A stretch of DNA of 64,000 nt, taken from positions 2,358,501 to 2,422,500 of the forward strand of contig CM065297.1 of NCBI GenBank assembly GCA_032871835.1, written 5' to 3'. Origin of the DNA: Dipteronia dyeriana. Lineage: Eukaryota > Streptophyta > Magnoliopsida > Sapindales > Sapindaceae. The translations under genes were made by a program, and so were the position numbers. A model generated the notes under the pieces. That model saw only the letters and a list, made by a program, of their open reading frames with translations. It searched no databases and was not told the origin of the DNA. This document shows, one piece after another, positions 36,971-48,771 of this stretch (the first letter of the stretch is position 1; every line of letters starts with the position of its first letter).

Positions 36971-37653
36971 TCCTGTCACAGCCATTTCAGCCTCTGCAAC
37001 TGAACAATATGTCGACCTAGAAATTGGTCAGCCCTTAATTGACCAATGAATCAAAGAAGGATACTCCCATCGGCATATCGAAGCCATAAGGATAATCATT
37101 ACCCTACATGGTAGAAAAGGACTTCCGGTCATAACCAGAATTGCTCTTCTCAACACTATCTACAAGCAGTACGAACACGCCATCATCGGAACTTGTCTGT
37201 CAACCCTTCATGCGGGAAGTATTTCACTCACCTACTATCCCAATTTCAACATCCCTCTCAGGGACCAGAATCTTCACAACTGCCTCAAGATTCAACTTCA
37301 AATAGTAGGAGCTCCCATGATACCTAACTCCTATATGGCAACACTGCATCACTAGATTGCTTACAGACTTCAAGATCATTCCCTCGATCTCTCTATCCCT
37401 GGACATACCGGAGATACCATCTTCATAAAAGCCGAAAGAGAAGATGAAGTTCCCACTATTATCCAGATTCCTAAGCAATTTCCCAGAGAAAAGCTCACAG
37501 AGATCATGCCTCTAAAGTGGATCACTTACTATGAGAAGGTCTTCCAAAACACTACCCTTGTTGTCGCCACAGACATCAAGTTCGTCAAGTTAACCGATGG
37601 TTCCATCCAGACTACGTATGAACATATCGGCACTTCTGCTGGACATTTAACCA
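36971..37653 (+). pseudogene. Viral movement protein domain, copy A
   Basis: 30K-superfamily movement protein as in Caulimoviridae, collinear with copy B (43776-44540). Recognisable blocks are LHGRKGLPV and LTYYPNFNI. The frame carries in-frame stops at 37047-37049 (TGA) and 37353-37355 (TAG), and the start is missing because the viral sequence is cut by the terminal inverted repeat. Confidence 0.85.
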
Positions 37654-39290
37654 ACACTCCAGCTATAGATTCAACATCCAGCACTTCATCGCCCAGTGCC
37701 CCTCATGTGTTCCAAGTCCTCATGATCCAACCTGTGACCATTTCACCAGTACACCTTATGTTCCAAGACCACATCCCTATTCCCCATCCTTGATTTTCCC
37801 AACCCAATCTTCACCGCCTCCTTCCAGGCCCCCTGATCATTCCCAATTTTTCAAATCAACTGGAGATCTTTTCAGAAAATACTCACCTTTATTTACACAC
37901 CCTGACCAACCGTCTCCAAGCAGAGTAAAAAGAACATCTCCCCAAAAAAAAAAGCTCCAGACCATCATAAGCACACGACACCAGACCACAGTAAACATGC
38001 CCTTTATACAGCCTCCCATCAATTCCCCTCTATGAATGACCGCACCCCTTCAGAAACCTCCTACACTCCTACAGAATCCTCTTATGAATCTCCCTCATCA
38101 TGGGAAACGTATTCCCCAGATTCCTCAGACTCTCTGGATTCCTCAGATTGCGCAAATTACTCATACCCAGATGCATTGCCTGATCTTTCCCAGATCTTCC
38201 TAGCAACCAGAGCTGATCCCCAGCCATCCACCCAAACGGTTGATACGTCCGAATCCTTGGGAGAAAACTCTAAAGAACTAGCTCCTATGGTAAATGAACC
38301 ACCACCAGACCGTAGGCCCGGGGTTCAGACCCCTCCTCAAAAGCCTACTAATGTCCCATGGTTCAATTTTAACGACCTAACTCCCCGTCAATGGAGAAGA
38401 AGAATGTCAGAAATAAGCGTCTGACTCGACCTGTAAACAACAAAGCATGAAAATAACACAGAAGCCATCTTGAGAGAATTCGTTTCTAGGTTCACTGGTT
38501 CTCTCAGAGACTTGTACCAGGCCCTTGGAGAATGCAGACAGTTACAACTGGTAAGATGCGGATCTGTATCCCTAGCAATAGGAATCGTCTTCCGAGAATT
38601 CCTAGGAGATGCCTCTCAGCTCTACAAACAGACCAGGCAAGAATTCTTCGAAATGCGATGTTTTTCGATAGAAGAGACATAGACTACCACTACAGACTCA
38701 TGTCCTTCAGGTACCATGCTCTTGGTGGAATCAATGATGAAACATTAAGGCAGGTATATTTGAACTCTCTCCCTACAGAATTACAAGGAGATCCCCAATG
38801 TCTGATTGAACTCTCTAGCAAGAGCTTACGTGATATTTCCTTAGGGGAAATACACACGTTCACCCACACCGCTTTAGACAAGTTTTGTGCTACACAAAGG
38901 GTCTTTGTAAAAATGATCAAAGAAGGCAGAAAGTATGATAGGTACTGTAAATTTCCTCCTACATACCACCTCAAATGCAACTCCACAGAACATTGCAATT
39001 GTAGAGCCAACAGATCCTACAGGAAGCGGCCTTCCAGGAACCAGCCTTGGAAGGAAAGGAATTTCTCTAATCCTAAGAGAAATAAAAAGTATAAATATTA
39101 CAGAAAGAAGGCAAGGAGATCCTGGAACAAATCCAACAAGTGTTTTGTCTGCGGGCAAGAAGGCCACTATGACAAAAGAGAAAAATCAGCAAAACTCATT
39201 CAACAGCTCCGGTAGGTCACCGATGACATCCCCTTCGATACAGACATCGAATCTATCTTCTCAGAATAAGAAGATGTCAACCAACTGACT
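37654..39290 (+). pseudogene. Viral coat protein region, copy A
   Basis: A Pro/Ser-rich part, an acidic segment near 38032-38424 and a basic segment near 39010-39130 lead to a zinc knuckle that begins CFVCGQEGH (39142-39171). The last Cys of the knuckle is lost through a short deletion. Coding similarity is spread over all three frames. Relative to copy B about 0.8 kb is missing near 37735. Confidence 0.8.
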
Positions 39291-39838
39291 TCTTTCATGA
39301 TCCAAGACTCAGACGACTCTGGCACACCCTCAGAATCTACAGGATATAAAGATCCATATTTCCCCTCAGAAGCCTACCAAGCCACTAGCAATGAGGGTAC
39401 AGGTCCCCAGGTCCAGATCCAAGTCTTGACAACAAAGTACTCCAAACATGTCCCAGTCATCGCCTATTTCGACACTGGAGTGCATTCCTCAATGATGAAT
39501 CCTAAAGTTCTAACTACAGAAACCTGGAAAGAAAAAAAAATGAGTTCCTAGCAGCAGATGGAAATTTTGTTATTACCTACCTAGTTTCCAAACATAAGGT
39601 TGGGATACAGTTCTTCCCCTCGTTCACACTCTGGACACACGTCATCGGAACACCCCTCCCTCACAAAGATATTCTTATCGGATGGGACATCTACAACCAG
39701 TCCAAAGCCATCAGAATCCTCCCTAATGGAATTCGTTACAAAAAAGGAATTCTAACCTTTTATAGATATACCCAAGATCTTCCCTCTCTATGCCATCAAT
39801 CCCGACTCTCGACAAATACAAGAGAAGCTTCTGGAATT
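39291..39838 (+). pseudogene. Viral aspartic protease region, copy A
   Basis: The active-site Asp-Thr-Gly is at 39471-39479, in the context VIAYFDTG. The Ala that normally follows in retropepsins is replaced, and the frame closes at 39551. Confidence 0.82.
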
Positions 39839-40843
39839 TTGTACCAACAACCACAAAGAATTCAAACACCTACACCCCTATGGAAAAATCCAGACTTCTT
39901 CATTAAGCTTCCCTTCAAACTCAATGAAGATGTCAACCAAACAAAAGCAACCCATTCGGGAATGTCCCCCTCTGACCTCTCACTGGCAACCGAAGAATGT
40001 GAACAGCTCATCATGCAAGGACTGATAGAACCTACCTCTTCCCCTTGGGCCTGCCAAGCCTTTTATGTTGAAAAAAGGTCAGAACATATCAGAGGAAAGA
40101 AAATGCTCGTAATCGATTACAAGTCTCCCAACCTCTTCCTCATCGATGACAAATTCCCAGTCCCCAGAGCCAACACATTATTTTCCCAGCTCACTGACGC
40201 CACTATTTTCTCCAAGTTTGATCTAAAAGGAGCTTTCTGGCAAATTGGTATCCACCCTGATGAAAGGTATAAAACGGCATTTTGCCTCCCGAATGCTCAA
40301 TACCAATGGACGGTCCTTCCTTTTGGCCTGAAAACAGCCCCTTCGCTCTTCCAAAAGGCCGTTACTAGGATTTTTTGTCCTGTCTTCCACTCTGCCTTGT
40401 TATACATCGATGACATCCTGCTCTTTTCACCTAACAAGGAATCCCATGATAAACTCCTACAGCAGTTCCACCAAATCATTGACAATTACGGGATCATGTT
40501 ATCCGACAAAAAAAGCTCAATCGGTCTTACTGAAATTGAGTTCATTGGCATGAAAATCAAAGACGGGTCCTATGTCCCTGGACCTCATCTGGCAAAGCAG
40601 CTCCTTATTTTCCCAGATTCAAACCTTACCCAAAAACAAGTTCAACAATTCCTCGGCATCGTCAATTATATCAGAGACTTTATCCTTCAGGCGAGTCATT
40701 ACACTACAAACTTGTCCAAACTCCTCAAAAAGAATCCCCCTCAGTGGGATATCTCTCACTCCGACGCAGTAGCACATCTAAAGGAAGTCTCTCATAAACC
40801 TCTCTCTTTGCATATACCTTCTTCGGGACAACATACCCTATAG
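39839..40843 (+). pseudogene. Viral reverse transcriptase, copy A
   Basis: This is the longest intact viral stretch: 334 codons open. The blocks FSKFDLKGAFWQIGI, LPFGLKTAPSLFQ and YIDDILLFS are present, with YIDD at 40403-40414. The nearest relatives are Caulimoviridae RTs. The first ATG is internal, not a real start. The frame ends in a TAG at the RT/RNase H border. Confidence 0.93.
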
Positions 40844-41217
40844 ACTGATGCCAGTGACATCTTCTGGGGAGCCATCCTCTCTGAAGAATCCAATGGGAAA
40901 CAACACTACTATGGCCATACCAGTGGACAGTTCAAAGACGCTCAAAAACACTGCCACACTATTTACAAAGAAATCCTTGCTGTAAAAAATGGAATCTTCA
41001 AGTTCGATTTCCATCTTAGGACTGAGAATTTCATCATCGAAATGGATAACTAATTCTTCCCAAAAGTCCTTGAATTCCACAACAAGCTCCCTCCAGACCT
41101 CTAGCTCTTGACACTCAAAGACTGGTTCTCTCGGTATGACTTTTCAGTCAAGCACATCAAAGGGCACCACAACATTATCCCAGACATGCTTTCCCGACCT
41201 CACCCGATCACCCTAAT
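40844..41217 (+). pseudogene. Viral RNase H domain, copy A
   Basis: TDAS..FWGAIL follows RT directly, then EILAVKNGIFKF and VKHIKGHHNIIPDMLSR, all typical of the RNase H that ends the polyprotein. Two in-frame stops lie near 41051 and 41102. Confidence 0.88.
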
Positions 41218-41323
41218 CTCTCGAACTGGACCAATCCCTCTTCTCTACATGATATCCTCACAGGCCTAGTCCTCATCAGCTCCGCCTATTGTCCCACCAT
41301 CTGCTCCGTTCCCACCGGAATTT

Positions 41324-42073
41324 ATGGCTTCCCTACCACTCGATCAACTCCTTTCGGTCCAACAGGTCGAAGAGTTTGCCAAAATATACCTCCCAATATA
41401 CCTTGCCCGGGTCAATGACCAAGGATGCCATCACCAACTAGCCAATCCCACTAAGCCATTCCTCGACTCTTTTATATCTTCTCCCTTTTACTATTACTAT
41501 GACCAGGTGTTGTGGTTCTTATTGTGTTTATCTGTCCTACACCATCATGCCATAGTTTTTCCTATTCAAGCACTATATGGTTTTGTCCAGAACCCATCCT
41601 CTCATAGCCTCCAGACCTTCCTCCAATGGTTCAACCCTCTGTCCGTCTAGCGAACTGAACTTACTAGGCTCATGGGGCAATACCACCTCTGGAAGATGGA
41701 CCCAGAACCAGCCTCAAAGGTATGCTGCATTTGGATCTTCCACAGGCCCTATAGATACAACCCACATACTCAACTCCTTTGGACTTCCAATACCAGCTAC
41801 GAATGGGATACTTCGTATGACAACGAAAGACTGTACCAGACCAGTATCCAGATCCCTCTCCTTAATTTCCTTTGTGATGTCAACCACAATAGAACAAATG
41901 TCATTTTCATCTTCCCTGCTATCCCACGGGACCCATCAAGAAGTTGTCACCCTTTCCAGAATTCTTATTTTCTGGACTCTCAATATCAAGCTGACACGTG
42001 GCCTTGCTCCATTTGTGGAGCTCTTGACTCTGACGATGAATACCATGCCACCTGTAACCTCAACAGTCTGTAA
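41324..42073 (+). pseudogene. Viral ORF2-like reading frame downstream of the polyprotein
   Basis: About 249 codons in one frame with a single in-frame TAG at 41648-41650. The predicted protein has a hydrophobic middle section and a Cys/His-containing end (WPCSICGALDSDDEYH). No family is recognised. A second ORF of unknown function after the polyprotein is known in florendoviruses, and the position fits. Confidence 0.6.
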
Positions 42074-42277
42074 TCCTTAAGCTTATCTTATCTGTTTAAT
42101 TATTAAAGTGTTTGCCAGTTGCCAGACAGTCCCATTTTGCTTTGTTGATAGCCTGTCATTTACCCGACATGATTTATCTCTGCTTTTGTAGTATTATTGT
42201 GTCGGCCATCAGACTTGGCCTTATCTTTGTAAGATAAGTGTGCAGGCCGGAGGTTTTGGGCCTGATCCCTCCTTCCC

Positions 42278-42332
42278 TATAAAAGGGAGTGAGGCTCTCG
42301 TTGTAAGATATTCAAAAATCTGAAGAAATAAA
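42278..42332 (+). promoter_or_regulatory. Pararetroviral promoter and polyadenylation region
   Basis: A TATA box (TATAAAA, 42278-42284) in CCCTATAAAAGGGAG context is followed by AATAAA at 42327-42332. In caulimovirids the poly(A) signal lies just downstream of the transcription start, giving terminally redundant RNA. Confidence 0.7.
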
Positions 42333-42640
42333 GATTTGTGTGTTTTGATCTATATGGCTTTCTAAAGTTTCTCTCGTCTCAATCTTCCTAAGGTTCTATT
42401 TCTAGATTTATGGTTCTTCAAGATCCTAGTATGCTCTATGCTTGCCTCTCATGAGGACTCTGCATATAAGAACATATTTTTGCTTAAGATCTCTACCCAT
42501 CTTTAATTGTGTTTTTGAAAGTGAGTACCCTATTTAGGCCATTGTGGTAAGACCGTCAGTGGGAAAAACAGATGACTTAGCTTTCAGTGAGATAGTCGTA
42601 GAACTCTCTACCGCCGCAATGGTAATACAATATTATATAT

Positions 42641-42844
42641 ACATTAATATATTTGATATTATTATATATTAATATAGAATATGACATATAATATTAAATA
42701 TTAGTATAGAAAATATAATATTTATATATATTATACAATGTATAATAATAATATATAATAATAATATATATATATATATATATTATATTTACATATGTAT
42801 ACATAATAAATATATTATATATATTATTATAATATATATTAATT
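42641..42844. repeat. TA-rich tract
   Basis: Nearly pure A/T, including TATATA runs, between viral copy A and the hairpin. Confidence 0.85.
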
Positions 42845-43270
42845 ATATATTATAATTTATTGGACATGATTATAATTGTTTGAAAATTTAAGTGTAAATT
42901 GGTATTTTGACACATGTCTCATGTCATGGGACAAGTTGTCCTAGGGTCTTGGGTGGGACAAGTTTTTGTGATTTTTATCCCATTTTATCCCGTCCTGTCT
43001 CATGCTAAGGACGCGCCAAACGTGGGACAAAAACAAACTGTCTCACGTTGTCCTGTCCGTTCCCGCGTACCAAACGCAAGGTTTGTTCTTGTCCCACGTT
43101 TGGCGCGTCCTTAGCATGAGACAAGGTGTGACAAAAATTATAAAAAACTTGTTCCACCCAAGACCCTAGGAAAACTTATCCCATGACATGGGACACTTGT
43201 CAAATAGACTAATTTACCCTTTAAATTTTCAAACAATTACAATCATTTTCAATAAATTATATATTATATT
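42845..43270. repeat. Large hairpin of MITE-type ends
   Basis: Arms of about 190 bp (42845-43037 and 43081-43270) are inverted copies, with a 43-bp spacer. Both arms contain CGTTTGGCGCG. The spacer contains CCAAACGCA and GTTGTCCTGTCC, matching the reverse complement of the outer terminus at 36844. It looks like two element ends brought together. Confidence 0.85.
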
Positions 43271-43555
43271 ATGTATTATAATTACATATATAATATATAT
43301 TATATTATATTATTAAATATATATATATATGATATATTAAACATTATTATTATATATAGGATTTATACATTAATATATATATATATATATTATAATAATA
43401 TATATAATATAATATATTTAATTATACTTACATAAATATATATTTATGTATAAATAATTTAATATATATTAATAATATACTCTATATATATTATATTTAT
43501 ATATATATTATAATATATATACATATGTAATATGTAATATAAATATATATATATT
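43271..43555. repeat. TA-rich tract
   Basis: Nearly pure A/T between the hairpin and viral copy B. Confidence 0.85.
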
Positions 43556-45606
43556 CAGGCAGGAAGAATCATAGTAACAGTTATAAACTAGATGAAGAGA
43601 GGGAATTTCAAAAACAATGGCAAACAACACTGATAACACTCCATCTAGACTTTCTTCTGCTATTTCTATTCGTCAAACCTAAACCAACAAAATCCAGAAC
43701 CTTGTTGAATATATCCATATCCCAGAATATGCACAAATCACTAAAATAGCTCTGCCCTTATTAAATCTCTATACCGTGTTCAAACGCAGCAGATCACTCT
43801 CCAGAAGAGTTACTGCCTTAGTCCAACATCGTTCTCCTCCGATAAAGGAATATATCCAATCTACGGCTTTGGATAATTGCCTAATTCCAGCCTCAGCAAC
43901 GGAACAATATGTTAACTTAGAAATTGGTCAGCCCTTAATTGACCAATGGATCAAAGAAGGCTACTCCCACCTGCATATCGGAGCCATTAGGATAATCCTT
44001 ACCCTACATGGCAGGAAAGGACTACCAGTCACGGCTAGGGTTGCCCTTCTCAACACGATCTACAAACAGTATGAGCACGCCATCATCGGAACGTGTCTGT
44101 CTACCTTTCATGCAGGAAGCATTTCGCTCACCTACTATCCCAATTTCAACATCCATCTCAAGGATCAGAATCTTCACAACTGTCTCAAGATTCAACTTTA
44201 AATAGTAGGAGCTCCTATGATGCCAAACTCTTATATGGCAACATTGCACCACCAGATTGCCTACAGGCTTCAAGATCATGCCATTGATCTCCTCATCCCT
44301 GGACATACTTGTGATACCATCTTCATTAAAGCTGAAAGAGAAGATGAAGTTCCCACTATCATCCAGATTCCGAAGCAACTGCCCAGAGAAAAGCTCACAA
44401 AAATTATGCCTCTCAAGTGGATCACCAACTATGAGAAAGCTTTTCAAAACATCACTCCGGTCGTCGCCACAAAAACCAAGTTCATCAAATTAGCAGATGG
44501 ATCCATCCAGACCACCTATGAACAAATTGGCACTTCTGCGACACAAGTAACCAGTACCCCAGCTATAGAAACATCACCTAGTGCTCCTCATATTTTCCAG
44601 GTCCTCATGATTCGATCTGTAACAACCGAAAAGGAGATTCTCATCCATCGTTTCGAACCTGATGGAAATCCTGTCTATACAGACAAGATCAACGGCCATT
44701 TCATATGGGACGTTGACCCTGAGATGTGTGATGCAGACTGTGAATGCAGAGCTTGTTACAAACCCCGAAAATCACCTTGTAAACCCATTCGTTCTCACTG
44801 AGATCCTAAGGACCCTCACAGTTCTTGGATTGGTTTACAACCAATAAAGAACAAGCCTTTCTCTATCTATGATAGAGCTCTTCAAATCCTGAAAGATGAA
44901 GGATCACTTCCTGATGAGCCAACAGAACCAGAACATATCCTGCCTCCAACTCAGGCTCATGTGCCTTGCTTCATGGCCTCCAGCTATGATAAGGATTTTT
45001 TGCCTCTGGAGTCCTCTTCAAATCCAGTAAGGAATCTATTTTCCAGACCATTTGTCCAATCGACTGAGGTCTTACCTGACGGATCTCTCAAACAGCCATC
45101 CCAGGCTGAGCAAGTCCTCAATTGGCACACTCGTAACGCTACTGTCCAGAATAGAGTTCTTCACTCTATCGACCAGAAGATTGACCAGGCCTCACATCAT
45201 GTTTCCCAGCATGACCACAACTTCAACATCTCAATTCAACACTGCGTAACATGTATACAGATTTACAGTCGAGAGTTTCCCGGTTAGATGTTGATCTCCA
45301 CCAGTACATCAACCAAGGATACTTTGGCCCTGAATTCGACAGCAAAGAAAGGGAAATCAGACAGCTCAAAGACCAGTTAGACCAAATAACTCGAGACCAC
45401 TTTACTAGCACACCTTATATCCCAAGGCCACATCCCTATTCTTCATCCTTGATCTTTCCAACTCAATCGCCACCACCTCCTTCCAGGCCCCCTGATCATA
45501 CCCAGTTTTTCAAATCAACTGGAGATATTTTCAGAAAATACCCACCTCTATCTACACATCTTGAACAACCTTCCTCAAGCAGGACGAAAAAATCATCTCC
45601 TCGATG
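43556..45606 (+). pseudogene. Endogenous caulimovirid, copy B: 5' half (leader, movement protein, coiled coil)
   Basis: Contains the part missing from copy A: a candidate polyprotein ATG at 43617-43619, in frame with the movement protein (43776 onwards). In-frame stops lie at 43680, 44199 and 44799, and there is a frame change near 45240. Beyond the movement protein, about 0.8 kb (to 45400) absent from copy A encodes a linker with a Cys-rich motif (CDADCECRACY) and a helical, Gln/Lys-rich segment (about 45280-45400). The copy stops abruptly at the junction with inverted copy C. Confidence 0.85.
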
Positions 45607-48398
45607 AAGTTTTGGAAAAGACGAGTTATCCATTTCAATGATGAAGTTATTGGTCTTGAGATGGAAGTCAAACTTGGAGATTCTATTTTTTACAACAAGG
45701 ATCTCCTTATAAATGGTGTGGTAGTGTTTTGGGGCATCTTTGAACTGTCCGCTGGCATGGCCACAGTAGTGGCGTTTTCCTTTGGATTATTTAAAGAGGA
45801 CGGCTCCCAGAAGTGGTCACTGGCATCAGTCTGTAAGATGAGTTGTCATGACGATGGGATATGCAGAGGTGGAGGCTTCTGTGCGACACTCTTTAGGCAG
45901 GTTATTGCCTCGGAGTGAGAGGTGTCCCACAGAGGGGGATTTTTCTTGAGAAGCTTGGACAAGCATGTGGTGTAATGGCTTGCTTGTGGGATAAAATCCC
46001 TGATATAATTGACAATGCCAAGGAACTGCTGAATCTGTTTTTGTGAGAGGTTCGAATCTGGGAAGGCAAGAAGCTGTCTTGCCAGATGAGGTCCAGGGAC
46101 ATAGGAACCATATCTGATTTTCATACCAAGGAACTCAATCTCAGTAACACCTATTAAGCTCTTTTTATTGGATAGCATGATTCCATATTTGTCAATGATC
46201 TAGTGAAATTATTGCAGGAGCTTATCATGTGATTCTTTGTCTGATGAAAATAGTAGGATGTCGTCGATGTATAACAGGGCAGTATGGAGGATTGGACGGA
46301 AAATTATGGTGACGGCCTTTTGGAAAAGTGAGGGGGCTGTTTTTAAGCCAAAAGGTAGGATTGTCCATTGGTACTGGACATTCGGGAGGCAGAAAGCCTT
46401 CTTAGGTCTGTCTTCTAGGTGGATACCGATTTGCCAGAAGGCTCTTTTCAAGTCGAACTTAGAGAAAACAGCGGCTCCAGGAAGCTGGGAAAACAATGTA
46501 TTGGCTCTAGGAATTGGGAACTTATCGTCTAGGAGGAAGAGGTTAAGAGGCTTGTAATCAATTACGAGCCTTTTCTTTCCTCTAAGTTGTTCTGACCTTT
46601 TCTCAACTTAAAAGGCTTGACAAGCCCATGGGGAGGAGGTGGACTCTATCAGGCCTTGGCTGAGGAGCTGTTTACATTCTTCAGTTGCCAAAGATAGATC
46701 AGAGGGGGACATTCCCGAGTGAGTAGCTTTTGTTGGGTTGACATCCTCATTGAGTTTGAAAGGGAGTCTAATGAAGAAATCAGGGTTTTTCCACAGTAGG
46801 TGAGGATGTTTGAAGTCTGCATGGCTGTTAGTGCAGAATTGTATGAGCTGTTCTTGAATTTGCTGGAAATCTGGATTGAGAATCGAAATGTGGAAAATCT
46901 TGGGGATGTCGATGAAAGGCTTGAATTCTCTCTTGTAACGGATTTCGTTAGGGAGGATCCTGATGGCTCTGGATTGGCTGTAGATGTCCCATCCAATGAG
47001 GATATCCTTGTCTAAGAGAGGTGTCCCAATGACTTGAGTCCAAAGGATGAATGAAGGGAAAAACTGTATGTCAACTTTGTGCTTGGAGATCAGGTAAGTG
47101 TTGAAAATTTGTCCATCTGCTGCTAGAAACTCATTTTTTTTTCTCCTTTCCAGGCATCCGAAGGAAGGACGTTGGGATTCATCATTGAGGAATGGGCTCC
47201 AGTATCAAAATAGGCAATGACCGGAACTGGCTTGAAATATTTTGTTGTTAAAATCTGGATTTTGACCTGGGGGCCTGGACTACCATTACTGGTGGCCTGA
47301 TAGACCTCTGAAAGAGAATCAGGATCTGTGTATCCTGTCTGTTCCGAGGAAGTGCTGGAGTCGTCAGAATCTTGGACCATAAAAGAGGTCAACTGGTTGA
47401 CATCTTCTTGTTCTGAGATGAAAGATTCAATGTCAGCATCTAAGGTGATTTCATTAGCAACCTGTCTAAGCTGTTGGATGAGCTTAGCCGATTTTGTTCT
47501 TTTATTTGGGCATTGCTTGGCATAGTGGCCCTCCTGGCCGCAGGCGAAACACTTGTTGGACTTGTTCCATGAGCTCCTTGTCTTCTTCCTATAATATTTA
47601 TATTTCCTGTTCCCCTTGAAGTTTGAGGAATTGTTCTCTTTTCGAGGTTGGTTCCTGGAAGGCTTGCTTTTGTAGGACCTGTTTGCTCTGCAGTTGCAGT
47701 GTTCAGTGGAGTTGCATTTAAGGTGGTAGGTCGGAGGAAATTTACAGTATCTGTCATACTTCTACCCTCTTTGATCATTTTTGCAAAAACTATTTGGGTA
47801 GCACAAAGTTTGTCTAATGCAGTATGGGTGAACATGTGGATTTCTCCTAGAGTAATATCTCGTAGGCCTCTGCCTGAGAATTCAATTATTCTTTGGAGTT
47901 CTCCCTGAAGCTCTGTAGGGAGAGAGTTTAAGTATACATGTCTTAAGGTTTCATCGTTGATTCCACTGAGTGCATGGTACCTGAAAGACATGCGCTTGTA
48001 GTGGTAATCTATGTCTCTTTTGTCTAGTGACCAGACTCGCATTTCGAAGAATTCTTGTCTGGTCTGTTTGTAGAACTGGGAGGCATCTCCGAGAAATTCT
48101 CGGAAGATTATTCCCACAGCTTGGGATACAGACCCACATCGAACCAGTTGTAGTTGTCTGTATTCTCCAAAAGCCTAGTACCAATCCTTGAGAGATCCAG
48201 TGAACCTGGAGACAAACTCTTTCAATATGGATTCTGTGTCGTTCTCACGTTTTGTTGTCTGCAGGTCGAGTCAGACGCTCATTTCTAATATTCTTTTTCT
48301 CCATTGTCGAGGAGCTAGGTCGTCAAAATTAAACCAAGGGTCATTTGTAGGTTTCTGAGGAGGGGCCTGGGCCCTGTTCCTTTGGTCAAGCGGTTCTA
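45604..48398 (-). pseudogene. Endogenous caulimovirid, copy C: 3' half in inverted orientation
   Basis: Read on the minus strand from 48398: coat protein (47440-48117), an intact CX2CX4HX4C zinc knuckle (47510-47551, another frame), aspartic protease with DTGA (DTG at 47199-47207), reverse transcriptase with YIDD (46260-46271) and an incomplete RNase H that ends at the junction near 45604. Several frameshifts and stops are present. It complements copy B, which stops at the same junction. Confidence 0.87.
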
Positions 48399-48560
48399 TA
48401 TTATATATTATATATTATATATTATATTTTGTTATATATATTATAAATTATATAATATATATAAATATTATATTATATTATTTGATATTATTATATATTA
48501 ATATATAATATTATATTTTTATATATTATATTTAATATATAATATTATAGTCTATGTTGT
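48399..48560. repeat. TA-rich tract
   Basis: ATTATAT-rich stretch between viral copy C and the right terminal inverted repeat. Confidence 0.8.
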
Positions 48561-48609
48561 TATATATATAAGAGGGGTACTCTGGTCATTTGAATCTCTT
48601 GTTTTGTCA

Positions 48610-48768
48610 TGTTCCACCCATACCAAACGCATAACAGTACAGTTTATAGTTTTGTCAAAACCTTTCAAACACAACATAGAACAATATGTCTAGATCTGTC
48701 ATGTACAGTCCAGTCCAGTCTAGTTCAGTCTCACATTGCCCTGTCTCATCTCAGTGTCAAACGCACCC
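48610..48768 (-). repeat. Right terminal inverted repeat
   Basis: Inverted match of 36844-36970, ending CAAACGCACCC, followed by TTA. Confidence 0.85.
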
Positions 48769-48771
48769 TTA

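Larger units (their letters stand above)
36971..42640 (+). mobile_element. Endogenous caulimovirid, copy A (nearly full length, Florendovirus-like)
   Basis: Order on the plus strand is movement protein, coat protein with zinc knuckle, aspartic protease, reverse transcriptase, RNase H, a separate downstream ORF, then a promoter/polyadenylation region. There is no integrase and no LTR, so it is a pararetrovirus remnant rather than a Ty3/Gypsy element. A second ORF after the polyprotein, and TA-rich flanks, are features reported for the endogenous genus Florendovirus; Petuvirus-like is the alternative. The 5' leader and polyprotein start are missing and many stops and frameshifts are present, so it is not functional. 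Confidence 0.88.
36844..48768. mobile_element. PIF/Harbinger-like inverted-repeat element filled with endogenous pararetrovirus
   Basis: The left end GGGTGCGTTTGGCACG and the reverse complement of the right end GGGTGCGTTTGACACT match. Similarity continues about 125-160 bp inwards ('gagacaggacaa', 'ctggactggac', 'ttctatgttgtgtttg', 'ttgttatgc'). TTA flanks both ends (36841-36843 and 48769-48771), the duplication typical of PIF/Harbinger-type elements. No transposase is present; the 11.9-kb interior is three viral fragments, TA-rich tracts and a hairpin made of related element ends. Confidence 0.75.

Noticed and set aside
39839..40843. Ty3/Gypsy retrotransposon RT
   Set aside because: No integrase or LTR nearby; a movement protein upstream and the caulimovirid-type promoter downstream identify a pararetrovirus.
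36971..48398. Intact virus able to replicate
   Set aside because: Every copy is truncated and carries stops, frameshifts or deletions.
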